From: Paenarthrobacter histidinolovorans
Lineage (GTDB): Bacteria > Actinomycetota > Actinomycetes > Actinomycetales > Micrococcaceae
Length of the DNA: 64,000 bases
Direction of reading: 5' to 3'
NCBI RefSeq assembly: GCF_014647595.1
Contig: NZ_BMPM01000001.1
Span: 1-64,000 of the forward strand
In this document: positions 18,023 to 28,446 of the stretch, piece by piece
Position numbering within the stretch: the stretch's first letter is position 1
Layout: every line of letters starts with the position of its first letter
Made by a program: the position numbers and the translations under genes
Notes under the pieces: generated by a model
What the model saw: the letters and a program-made list of their open reading frames with translations, nothing else
Database searches by the model: none
Told to the model about the DNA's origin: nothing

Positions 18023-18046
18023 AATTACTTGAAGCTTCAATTTATT
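18023..18046 (-). promoter_or_regulatory. 24-bp palindrome upstream of the VOC gene (candidate MarR/MhqR-type operator)
   Basis: The core TTGAAGCTTCAA (18029-18040) is a perfect palindrome. Extended by six bases each side it keeps 20 of 24 symmetric positions in AT-rich flanks. It lies between the amidohydrolase stop and the VOC start. Size and AT-rich flanks resemble operators of MarR-family quinone sensors that control catE-like genes in Bacillus. No MarR gene is in the window. Confidence 0.5.
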
Positions 18047-18056
18047 CCCAGCCTTC

Positions 18057-19145
18057 TTATTCGCGGCCCACAAGCTCACCGCGAAGGACAACGTGCTTGA
18101 GCGCGGAAACTGCACCCAGATCGCGCCTGGGATCGTGGCGGCAAACCACGACGTCGGCACTGGCCCCCTCGCTGATGGCATCGGCTCCCAGCCACTTCCG
18201 GGCGCCCCATGCGGCGGCATCCAGGACCGCGGAAGGCGGCAGGCCGGCGTCGTGCAGTTCATGCATTTCGTCCGCGATGCGGCCGTGGCGGATCACGCTC
18301 CCGGCGTCGGTTCCGGCGTAGATGGGCACCCCGGCTTCGTAGGCCTCCAGCACCCGCTCGCGCCGGCGCTCCCACAACCGCGTCATGTGGTCCGCGTACC
18401 GGGGGAACTTCGGCGCCGCCTGGGCGGCGATCTCCGGAAAAGTCGCGATATTGATCAACGTAGGAACAATGGCCACGGACTGCTCCACCAAACGCGGAAT
18501 GTGCCGTGGCAACAGCCCGGTTGCGTGTTCGATGCAGTCAATGCCGGCATCGAGCATGTCGTCGATGGTCTCCTCCGCGAAACAATGCGCCGTCACACGG
18601 GCACCTTCATCATGCGCCGCCGAGATGGCATCCTTCACGGCCTTGGCCGGAAACGAAGCCGCCAGATCGCCAACGCCACGATCGATCCAGTCACCCACGA
18701 GCTTCACCCACCCATCGCCGTCGCGGGCCTCCTTCCGGACAGTCTCCACCAACTGTTCCGGCTCAATCTCATGGCCCAATCCGCGCAGGTACCGGCGGCT
18801 GCGGGCAATGTGGCGGCCCGACCTGATCAGGCGCGGCAAATCTTTCCGCTGCTGCACCCACCGCGTGTCACTGGGAGATCCGCAGTCACGGATCAGCAAA
18901 GTCCCCGCCACCAGGTCAGCCCGGGCCTGGGCGAGGGTGGTGTGTTCGTCCACCGCCCCACCGGCGCCCAATCCGATATGGCAGTGGGCATCAACAAAGC
19001 CCGGCAGGACCCAACCGTCCAGCACCTCGTCCGGGCGCGCCAAGGGGCGTTCAAAGGTCAGCGCTCCCCCAACAGACCACATTCCGTGGCGCACGTCATC
19101 TGACGCCACAAGCACAGGTCCGCTGAATTCAATGATGTTGGCCAT
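18057..19145 (-). CDS. Amidohydrolase superfamily protein
   Basis: This is a TIM-barrel metal-dependent hydrolase of 362 residues. Metal ligands are visible: the HxH of VDAHCHIGLG, Lys in WVKLVGDW, His in VTAHCF, His in CIEHATG and Asp in YAGTDAGS. The N- and C-terminal beta segments form the usual small sandwich domain. Imidazolonepropionase-like and prolidase-like members share this layout, so the substrate is undetermined. It is divergent from the TPP riboswitch/thiC unit on the right. Confidence 0.85.
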   Translation of the reverse strand: MANIIEFSGPVLVASDDVRHGMWSVGGALTFERPLARPDEVLDGWVLPGFVDAHCHIGLGAGGAVDEHTTLAQARADLVAGTLLIRDCGSPSDTRWVQQRKDLPRLIRSGRHIARSRRYLRGLGHEIEPEQLVETVRKEARDGDGWVKLVGDWIDRGVGDLAASFPAKAVKDAISAAHDEGARVTAHCFAEETIDDMLDAGIDCIEHATGLLPRHIPRLVEQSVAIVPTLINIATFPEIAAQAAPKFPRYADHMTRLWERRRERVLEAYEAGVPIYAGTDAGSVIRHGRIADEMHELHDAGLPPSAVLDAAAWGARKWLGADAISEGASADVVVCRHDPRRDLGAVSALKHVVLRGELVGRE

Positions 19146-19191
19146 GGCAAAAGCCTAATCCGCATCGGGGCTGCCGCCCCAGGCGGATTGA

Positions 19192-21864
<2,673 letters not shown>

Positions 21865-21928
21865 TGGTTCAGCCTATTCGACGGCTCTGACATCCCGGCT
21901 CCGGCGCGGGGCCGGGATGTCGGCACGG

Positions 21929-23509
21929 TTATTTGCCGAGGAACTTGTCGAAACCCTTGGGAAGGTTGAGGGAGGACGGGTCGAAGTCCGCTGCGCCCTG
22001 GCCGAAAGCCGCACCCGTAGGAGCCGCCGAAGCCGCATTCGCCCGCTTGGCCTCTGCGTCACGCAATTCCTGGGCTGCCTTGGCCGGGTTGCCCGACCGC
22101 GCCTTCTTCTTGGGTGCGTTCTTCCCGTTCTTGCGTCCTCCGCCAGGACCACCGAGGCCAGGCATCCCGGGCATCCCCGGCATTCCACCGCCCTGGGCCA
22201 GCTTCTTCATCATCTTCTGGGCCTGGGCGAAACGCTCAAGCAGGCCGTTGACCTCGGAAACATGGACACCTGAACCCTTGGCGATACGTGCGCGGCGGGA
22301 TCCGTTGATGATCTTGGGAGCCACACGCTCGTGCGGGGTCATGGAGCGGACGATCGCTTCGACGCGGTCGATCTCTTTTTCGTCGAAGTTCTCCAGCTGC
22401 TGGCGGATGTTCTGCGCACCCGGCATCATCATGAGCATCTTCTTCATGGAGCCCATGTTGCGGATCTGCTGCATCTGGGCCAGGAAGTCGTCCAGGGTGA
22501 AGTCTTCCTGGTCGGCGAACTTCTTCGCCATCCTGGCCGCTTCGTCCTTGTCCCACGCCTTCTCAGCCTGTTCGATCAGGGTGAGGACGTCACCCATGTC
22601 CAGGATGCGGGAGGCCATGCGGTCCGGGTGGAAGAGCTCGAAATCGTCCAGGCCTTCGCCCGTGGACGCGAACATGACCGGCTTACCGGTGACCGACGCA
22701 ACGGAGAGCGCGGCACCACCGCGGGCGTCGCCGTCGAGCTTGGAAAGCACAATGCCGGTGAAGTTGACGCCTTCGTCGAACGCCATCGCCGTGTTGACGG
22801 CGTCCTGGCCGATCATCGAGTCGATGACAAAGAGGACTTCGTTGGGAATGATCGCCTGGCGGATGCGGCGGGCCTGGTCCATCATCTCGGCGTCAACGCC
22901 GAGGCGGCCGGCGGTGTCCACGATCACGACGTCGTGGAGCTTCTGCCGGGCTTCCTCGACGCCGGCCTTGGCTACTGCTACCGGGTCACCGGCAGGGTGC
23001 TCAAGTTCGGAGGTGGCACCCGGGTGCGGGGCGAAGACCGGTACGCCGGCACGCTGGCCAACAACCTGGAGCTGGGTCACTGCGTTGGGACGCTGAAGGT
23101 CGCACGCCACAAGCATGGGGCTGTGTCCCTGGGCCTTGAGCCACTTGGACAGCTTGCCGGCGAGGGTGGTCTTCCCGGCACCCTGAAGGCCGGCCAGCAT
23201 GATGATGGTGGGGCCGTTCTTGGCCAGGCGGATGCGCCGGGTCTCGCCACCGAGGATCTCTTTGAGTTCCTCATTGACGATCTTGACGATCTGCTGGCTC
23301 GGGTTCAGCGCTCCAGAAACCTCGGCACCCAGCGCGCGTTCACGGATGCGGCCTGTGAACTCCCGGACCACGGACACGGCGACGTCCGCGTCCAGGAGGG
23401 CGCGGCGGATCTCCCGGACGGTGGCGTCGACGTCAGCCTCGGTGAGGCGGCCCTTGCCACGGAGGTTCTTGAAGGTTGCTGTCAACCGGTCAGAGAGTGA
23501 ATTGAACAC
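21929..23509 (-). CDS. ffh: Signal recognition particle protein Ffh
   Basis: Ffh binds signal sequences of nascent membrane proteins and delivers them with FtsY. The order is: N domain (FNSLSDRLTATFKNLRGKG), G domain with GLQGAGKTTLAGKLS, DTAGRLGVD and TKLDGDARGG, then a Met-rich M domain (SMKKMLMMMPGAQN; GVHVSEVNGLLERF). A Gly/Lys-rich C-terminal tail follows (GMPGMPGMPGLGGPGGGRKN). GTG at 23509 gives the family N-terminus (526 residues); the frame extends 28 codons beyond without conservation. Its receptor gene ftsY is 5 kb away. Confidence 0.95.
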   Translation of the reverse strand: MFNSLSDRLTATFKNLRGKGRLTEADVDATVREIRRALLDADVAVSVVREFTGRIRERALGAEVSGALNPSQQIVKIVNEELKEILGGETRRIRLAKNGPTIIMLAGLQGAGKTTLAGKLSKWLKAQGHSPMLVACDLQRPNAVTQLQVVGQRAGVPVFAPHPGATSELEHPAGDPVAVAKAGVEEARQKLHDVVIVDTAGRLGVDAEMMDQARRIRQAIIPNEVLFVIDSMIGQDAVNTAMAFDEGVNFTGIVLSKLDGDARGGAALSVASVTGKPVMFASTGEGLDDFELFHPDRMASRILDMGDVLTLIEQAEKAWDKDEAARMAKKFADQEDFTLDDFLAQMQQIRNMGSMKKMLMMMPGAQNIRQQLENFDEKEIDRVEAIVRSMTPHERVAPKIINGSRRARIAKGSGVHVSEVNGLLERFAQAQKMMKKLAQGGGMPGMPGMPGLGGPGGGRKNGKNAPKKKARSGNPAKAAQELRDAEAKRANAASAAPTGAAFGQGAADFDPSSLNLPKGFDKFLGK

Positions 23510-23679
23510 GCGCCGCGCACTTCTTTCGATGGTCCATGAAAGGTGGCCGGTCCGGCACACCAGAGTCTTGACGATTCCTGCCCCAGCAAACATGTCTCAA
23601 CCACGACAAATCTGCGTTAACCACGGGACTCGACTATCTAGGGTACCAAGTCGCGCTGACAAGGTGGCATGCTGGCACA

Positions 23680-25080
23680 GTGACCAGTAAAACAACTGTA
23701 AAAACGTTGCTCATCCTCGGCGCTTCCGGGGACCTCACAGGCAGGCTGCTCCTGCCCGGCCTTGCCGGACTCCTGGCGGCCGGCCGTGCCCCCGGGCTCA
23801 GGCTGGTGGGTGCCGGTTCGGACCCGTGGTCACCGGATCAATGGCAGGACCGGGTCAAGGGCGCCTTCGAAGCAGCGGCGACGTCAGCCGATACTGCCGG
23901 ACGCGCGGCTTTGGCCGCGGTGTCGGAAAGCACTGAATACCACCAGCTGGATGTAACAGCGGATGGCCCTTTGGCCGAACTGCTCTCCCAGCTGGAGGGA
24001 CCCGTCGCCGTGTACTTTGCGCTGCCTCCGCACGTCAGCCAGAAGGCCTGCGAGATCTTGCGGCGTGACCAAATACCCGCCGGCACGCGCCTGGTGTTGG
24101 AAAAGCCCTTCGGATCGGGCACTGAATCAGCCCATGAACTGAACAAGACCCTTGCGGCTTTGGTGCCCGAGGACCATATCCACCGCGTCGACCACTTCCT
24201 GGGCAAAGCGACGGTGCTGAATATCCTGGGCCTTCGCTTCGCCAACCGATTCCTGGAACCCGTCTGGAACCGGGAACACATTGAGAAGGTGGAGGTCATT
24301 TTCGACGAGGACCTCGCCCTTGAGGGCCGCGCCCGTTACTACGACACCGCCGGGGCGCTCCGGGACATGATCCAGAGCCACCTCCTTCACATCATGGCCT
24401 TCCTGGCCATCGATGCTCCGGCCACCATCGAGGAACGCGATCTTCGCGACGCCGTGGCCACCGTGCTGCGGGCCAGCAGCGTCAAGGGTCCTTACGACGC
24501 CTCCACCCGACGGGCCAGGTACACGGCAGGAACCCTGGGCGAACGCACGGTGCCCGACTACGCCGCCGAACAGGGCGTGGATCCGGGCCGCAACACCGAA
24601 ACCCTGGCTGAGGTCCAAGTGGACATCGACAACTGGCGATGGAAGGGCGTCCCCTTCATCCTGCGATCCGGAAAGGCCATGGGAAAACGCCGGAAGGAAG
24701 CCGTCATCACGTTCCGGCCGGTTCCCCAGCTGCCGGTGGGCTTTACGGGCGTGGACTCCCCCAACCAGCTACGGATCGGTTTTGGGCCGGACACCTTGGA
24801 GCTCCATGTCGATGTCAACGGGCCCGGGAACATCTTCAGGCTGGACCGCGCGACCCTCATGGCAGAACTGAGCGCAGCGGGAATGCTGCCCTACGGTGAA
24901 GTCCTGGAAGGCATCCTCAGCGGCGATCCCCTCCTCTCCGTCCGGGGCGACACCGCCGAAGACTGCTGGCGGATCATCGAGCCGGTCCTGCGGGCCTGGG
25001 CAGACGGCGAGGTGCCGCTGGAAGAATACGACGCCGGGAGCGGGGGCCCGGCGGGCTGGCCCACCGCCGTCGAGGACTGA
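23680..25080 (+). CDS. zwf: Glucose-6-phosphate dehydrogenase family protein (divergent paralogue)
   Basis: The 466-residue protein has the NAD(P)-binding opening LLILGASGDLTGRLLLPGL, the motif EKPFGSGTESAHELN and the active site HRVDHFLGK. It is thus a homologue of the enzyme making 6-phosphogluconolactone from glucose 6-phosphate. In classical enzymes the first motif reads GDLAKRKLYP; here the KRK becomes GRL, losing a lysine that contacts substrate. None of opcA, tal, tkt or pgl is nearby. A shifted substrate is possible. GTG at 23680 is the start. A perfect 17-bp hairpin follows the stop. Confidence 0.85.
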   Translation: MTSKTTVKTLLILGASGDLTGRLLLPGLAGLLAAGRAPGLRLVGAGSDPWSPDQWQDRVKGAFEAAATSADTAGRAALAAVSESTEYHQLDVTADGPLAELLSQLEGPVAVYFALPPHVSQKACEILRRDQIPAGTRLVLEKPFGSGTESAHELNKTLAALVPEDHIHRVDHFLGKATVLNILGLRFANRFLEPVWNREHIEKVEVIFDEDLALEGRARYYDTAGALRDMIQSHLLHIMAFLAIDAPATIEERDLRDAVATVLRASSVKGPYDASTRRARYTAGTLGERTVPDYAAEQGVDPGRNTETLAEVQVDIDNWRWKGVPFILRSGKAMGKRRKEAVITFRPVPQLPVGFTGVDSPNQLRIGFGPDTLELHVDVNGPGNIFRLDRATLMAELSAAGMLPYGEVLEGILSGDPLLSVRGDTAEDCWRIIEPVLRAWADGEVPLEEYDAGSGGPAGWPTAVED

Positions 25081-25102
25081 AGGCGAAACACACAGCGAAC
25101 GC

Positions 25103-25142
25103 AAAGCGGGCCGGGTACCTTGAGGGGTACCCGGCCCGCTTT
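25103..25142 (+). terminator. Rho-independent terminator after the G6PD homologue
   Basis: A perfect 17-bp stem (AAAGCGGGCCGGGTACC and its complement) with a 6-base loop starts 22 bases after the stop. The stem's A/T ends supply a short U-tail on either strand. Confidence 0.88.
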
Positions 25143-25160
25143 GCCATCACCTGGACGGTC

Positions 25161-25230
25161 TTGCTGTCCTGGTCACGGTGTTGCTGTCCTGGTCACGGTG
25201 TTGCTGTCCTGGTCACGGTGTTGCTGTCCT
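25161..25230. repeat. 20-bp tandem repeat, 3.5 copies
   Basis: The unit TTGCTGTCCTGGTCACGGTG occurs three times without change at 25161, 25181 and 25201. A half copy (TTGCTGTCCT) at 25221-25230 overlaps the first base pairs of the glnK stop codon read from the other side. The array fills the gap between the G6PD terminator and the convergent glnK. Confidence 0.95.
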
Positions 25231-25567
25231 AGATCGCGGCTGCGCCACGTTCGCCTGTCCGGACCCGGACCGCTTCATAAACGTCTACGGTCCACACCTT
25301 GCCGTCGCCGGCGCGTCCTGTGTTCGAGCTGGCGATGAGGACATCCAGGATGTCGTCCGCCTGCTCGTCCGTGGCGAGGACCTCGATACGGATCTTGGGC
25401 AGCAAATCCACGTTGTACTCAGCCCCGCGGTATACCTCGGTATAGCCACGCTGCCGGCCATAACCACTGGCCGCACTGACCGTCAGGCCCTGGACTCCGT
25501 AGGCTTCGAGGCCTTCACGGACCGCTTCAAGCTTTTCGGGACGAACGATCGCTGTGATGAGCTTCAT
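25229..25567 (-). CDS. glnK: PII nitrogen regulatory protein
   Basis: PII senses 2-oxoglutarate, ATP/ADP and nitrogen status and plugs the ammonium channel. The T-loop YTEVYRGAEYNVD carries Tyr51, the residue that is uridylylated or (in actinobacteria) adenylylated. At 112 residues it is of standard length, with the signature TGRAGDGKVWTVDV. It overlaps amtB by 4 bases (ATGA), the classical amtB-glnK couple. A GlnD-like modifying enzyme gene is not next to it. Confidence 0.96.
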   Translation of the reverse strand: MKLITAIVRPEKLEAVREGLEAYGVQGLTVSAASGYGRQRGYTEVYRGAEYNVDLLPKIRIEVLATDEQADDILDVLIASSNTGRAGDGKVWTVDVYEAVRVRTGERGAAAI

Positions 25568-26895
25568 GCCTGGACACTCTCCTTGCCCTCTGCGGGTGCC
25601 TTGGTTGCGGTGGTTTCCGACTTGCCGGTCATGGCCTCGTGCAGCGGCTGGAAGCTGCCGCCGTGGCCGTTGACGCCGAACTCGTAAGCGGTCTCAGCGT
25701 GGAGGCTGAGGTCAACGCCGACGTTCTCCTGTTCCGTGGAAACCCGGAAGCCCATGGTCTTGTGGATGGCGAGGGCAATGATTGCCGTCATGATGGCCGA
25801 GAATGCGATTGCTACGCCGGCTGCTGCAAGCTGGGCCCACAGCTGGGTGAAACCGCCGCCGTAGAAGAGGCCGCCTCCAACTCCGTCCGTGGACTTGGCG
25901 ATGAAGCCCAGGGCCACGGTTCCGATGATTCCGGAGACGAGGTGGACTCCCACGACGTCCAAAGAGTCATCGAAGCCCCAGCGGAACTTCAAGCCGACAG
26001 CCAAAGCAGAGGCCACACCGGCAACCACACCGAGCGCCAGGGCGCCGATGGGATCAACGTTTGCGCAGGCAGGGGTGATGGCTACCAAACCGGCGACTAC
26101 ACCGGACGCTGCGCCGAGCGACGTCGGGTGGCCGTCGCGGATGCGTTCCGTGATGAGCCAGCCGATCATGGCTGCCGCAGGTGCTGCCAGGGTGTTGATC
26201 CAGATCAGGCCCGCCTGTTCCGCGGTAGTTGCAGCGCCGCCATTGAAGCCGAACCAGCCAAACCACAGGATGGCTGCACCCAGCATGACGAACGGGATAT
26301 TGTGCGGGCGGTGGTTCGGATCCTTGCCGAAGCCGCGACGGTTGCCGATGATGAGGACGAGAACAAGCGCAGCAACACCAGCGTTGATGTGGACCACGGT
26401 GCCACCGGCGAAGTCGATGGCCGGGCCAAGGGCCTTGCCGATTGCACCTTCAGGACCGAACAGTCCACCACCCCAGACCATGTAGGCCAAGGGGGCGTAA
26501 ACGAGGGTGACCCAGACCGGAACGAAGAGGCTCCAGGCGCCGAACTTGGCGCGGTCAGCGATCGCGCCGCTGATGAGGGCGACGGTGATGATGGCGAAGG
26601 TAGCTGCGTAGCCAATCTTGATCATCGCGTCCGGGGTGGTTTCAACACCGATAAGACCGAACGAAGCGAACGGGTTGCCCACGATCTCCAGGAATCCTTC
26701 TCCGGAGCTCATGGAAGCGCCCCACAGCACCCACACGACACCAACGATGCCGATGGAGATGAAGCTCATCATCATCATGTTCAAGGCAGCCTTGGCGCGT
26801 GTCATGCCGCCGTAGAAAAATGCCAGACCAGGTGTCATGAACAGCACAAGCGCCGCCGCCACCATGACCCATACGTGACCTGCGGTAAGTTCCAT
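25564..26895 (-). CDS. amtB: Ammonium transporter AmtB
   Basis: This is an integral membrane channel of 443 residues with about eleven hydrophobic helices. Family motifs include PGLAFFYGGMTRAK, GGTVVHINAGVAAL, GWFGFNGGAATT and GIIGTVALGF. The pore His pair lies in VHINAG and VGVHLVSG. ATG at 26895 with GAGAGGA 9 bases upstream is the start; the open frame before it is not conserved. It is expected to be nitrogen-controlled. Its upstream region has GTTTT/GTTTC motifs at 15-base spacing but no clear GlnR or AmtR box. Confidence 0.95.
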   Translation of the reverse strand: MELTAGHVWVMVAAALVLFMTPGLAFFYGGMTRAKAALNMMMMSFISIGIVGVVWVLWGASMSSGEGFLEIVGNPFASFGLIGVETTPDAMIKIGYAATFAIITVALISGAIADRAKFGAWSLFVPVWVTLVYAPLAYMVWGGGLFGPEGAIGKALGPAIDFAGGTVVHINAGVAALVLVLIIGNRRGFGKDPNHRPHNIPFVMLGAAILWFGWFGFNGGAATTAEQAGLIWINTLAAPAAAMIGWLITERIRDGHPTSLGAASGVVAGLVAITPACANVDPIGALALGVVAGVASALAVGLKFRWGFDDSLDVVGVHLVSGIIGTVALGFIAKSTDGVGGGLFYGGGFTQLWAQLAAAGVAIAFSAIMTAIIALAIHKTMGFRVSTEQENVGVDLSLHAETAYEFGVNGHGGSFQPLHEAMTGKSETTATKAPAEGKESVQA

Positions 26896-26966
26896 GGTGC
26901 ACGTTCCTCTCTTGCTAGATCTGCGGTTCAACCGCTGTCCTGACGCCTTTTGCGTCCTGCTTAAGA

Positions 26967-27068
26967 GTTTTGTGCCGCAGTGTTTCACCTGCGCGGGTTT
27001 TATATTGCGGGCCGGTTACAACAACCTCCCCAACGTAAATGGTGCATATCTCCGACGTTACGGATATG
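26967..27068. promoter_or_regulatory. Divergent amtB / MFS control region
   Basis: Between the divergent starts (26895 minus, 27159 plus) two structures stand out. GTTTT, GTTTC and GTTTT begin at 26967, 26982 and 26997, exactly 15 bases apart. An inverted repeat CATATCTCCG-acgtta-CGGATATG (27045-27068, one bulged base) lies 90 bases before the MFS start. The first set may bind an amtB regulator and the second a repressor of the exporter; both ideas are inference. Confidence 0.35.
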
Positions 27069-27158
27069 TTTCAGGCGTCAGACTTCACTGGAAATGCCCA
27101 GCTCAACTCCCTCTGCGGGACATGGGCGCCAGAACACCACCAGAAGGACCAGCACCGA

Positions 27159-28379
27159 ATGATCCAGTCGTCCCGATCCATCAAAGTTCCACGGATCCGA
27201 CAGGAAAAGTCTCCTCTGCCCCGGGACATCAGGGTGATGTTGGCTGCCGCGTTCCTGATCGCCCTGGGGTTCGGGCTGGTTGCTCCCGTCCTGCCGCAAT
27301 TCGCCACGACCTTCGACGTCGGTGCCACCGCCGCGGCGGTGATCGTCAGCATCTTCGCCTTTATGCGGCTGGTCTTCGCACCGGCGGGCGGAGCGTTGAT
27401 CGGACGCTTCGGGGAACGGAACGTCTACGTTTCAGGCCTCTTGATTGTGGCCGTTTCCACGGCGGCCTGCGCGTTTGCCCAGGACTACTGGCAGTTGCTG
27501 ATCTTCCGCGGACTCGGCGGGGCCGGCTCGGTGATGTTTACCGTGGCCGCCATGGGACTGCTCATCCGGCTTGCCCCGCCGGAACGGCGAGGACGCGTAT
27601 CCGGCGCCTACGCTTCTGCGTTCCTGATCGGCAGCGTCCTGGGGCCGGTGGTGGGTGGACTGCTGGCAGGATTCGGACTGAGGGTTCCCTTCCTGGCCTA
27701 CGCCGGAGCGCTCCTTGTTGCTGCCCTGGTGGTCCGCACAATGCTCCGGGGAGACGGCAATGCCGCACAGGACGCAGGCCAGGCACCTGCCATGGCGTTG
27801 AGGGAGGCGCTGTCCGATTCCGCCTACCGTGCCGCTGTCTTTTCCAGCTTCGGCAACGGCTGGGTCACCTTCGGCGTCCGCATGGCAACCATCCCGCTCT
27901 TTGCTGTGGCCGTCCTCGATTCTCGACCGGAAACCGCGGCCTGGGCACTTGCCGTGTTCGCCGTCGGAAATGCCCTTGCCTTGACGTTTTCCGGTCGTCT
28001 GGCGGACGCCTGGGGGCGCAAGCGCCTCCTGATCCCGGGCCTGGTAATCACCGGGCTGGCCACCGGACTCATCGGCCTGACGACGGACCTCACTGCTTTC
28101 CTTATCGCCTCCGCCGTAGCAGGTTTCGGCTCCGGCCTGTTGGGCCCGGCGCAGCAGGCCGCCGTCGCCGATGTCATTGGACGGGGCCGCTCCGGCGGCA
28201 AAGTGCTTGCCGTCTTCCAGATGGCTGCCGACACAGGCGCAATCATCGGCCCGGTGGTTGCCGGCCTGATTGCCGACCGCTTGGGCTACGGCTGGGCTTT
28301 CGGCCTGACCGGTGCGGTGCTGTTGGTCACCGCCGCTGCGTGGCTGCCGGCCAGGGAGCCGCTTAAACCCAAAAACTGA
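27159..28379 (+). CDS. MFS transporter, drug-efflux type
   Basis: The 406-residue protein has twelve hydrophobic segments. The first ends in GLVAPVLPQFATTFDVG, characteristic of DHA1-type exporters. The inter-helix motif A is present as GRFGERNVYVSG, with a related form GRLADAWGRKRLLIPG in the second half. The start at 27159 has AAGGA upstream. No substrate can be named, and no regulator gene is adjacent, but an inverted repeat lies upstream. Confidence 0.85.
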   Translation: MIQSSRSIKVPRIRQEKSPLPRDIRVMLAAAFLIALGFGLVAPVLPQFATTFDVGATAAAVIVSIFAFMRLVFAPAGGALIGRFGERNVYVSGLLIVAVSTAACAFAQDYWQLLIFRGLGGAGSVMFTVAAMGLLIRLAPPERRGRVSGAYASAFLIGSVLGPVVGGLLAGFGLRVPFLAYAGALLVAALVVRTMLRGDGNAAQDAGQAPAMALREALSDSAYRAAVFSSFGNGWVTFGVRMATIPLFAVAVLDSRPETAAWALAVFAVGNALALTFSGRLADAWGRKRLLIPGLVITGLATGLIGLTTDLTAFLIASAVAGFGSGLLGPAQQAAVADVIGRGRSGGKVLAVFQMAADTGAIIGPVVAGLIADRLGYGWAFGLTGAVLLVTAAAWLPAREPLKPKN

Positions 28380-28388
28380 CCAGCGGCC

Positions 28389-28416
28389 GTTGTTGCCCGG
28401 GATGCCGGACAACAAC
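28389..28416. terminator. Hairpin between the MFS gene and ftsY
   Basis: GTTGTTG-c-CCGG-gatg-CCGG-a-CAACAAC forms an 11-bp stem 9 bases after the MFS stop and 31 bases after ftsY. There is no T-run, so termination strength is doubtful. Confidence 0.5.
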
Positions 28417-28446
28417 AGCTGCCAGTCAGTTCAGAGGAGTTGGAGG

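Noticed and set aside
22331..23500. 389-residue plus-strand frame opposite ffh
   Set aside because: Antisense shadow; Ffh motifs on the minus strand account for the region.
25161..25230. CRISPR-like array
   Set aside because: Repeats are directly adjacent with no spacers, and no cas genes are present.
25639..26943. 434-residue plus-strand open frame opposite amtB
   Set aside because: Composition is extreme in Asp, Glu and Gln and mirrors AmtB codons; amtB itself is clear.
26896..27010. GlnR box before amtB
   Set aside because: The GTAAC/GAAAC-like words do not have the 11/22-base spacing of GlnR sites.
26894..28366. 490-residue plus-strand open frame in another frame of the MFS gene
   Set aside because: Arg/Gly/Cys-rich sequence typical of a wrong frame; the MFS frame has proper helices and a ribosome site.
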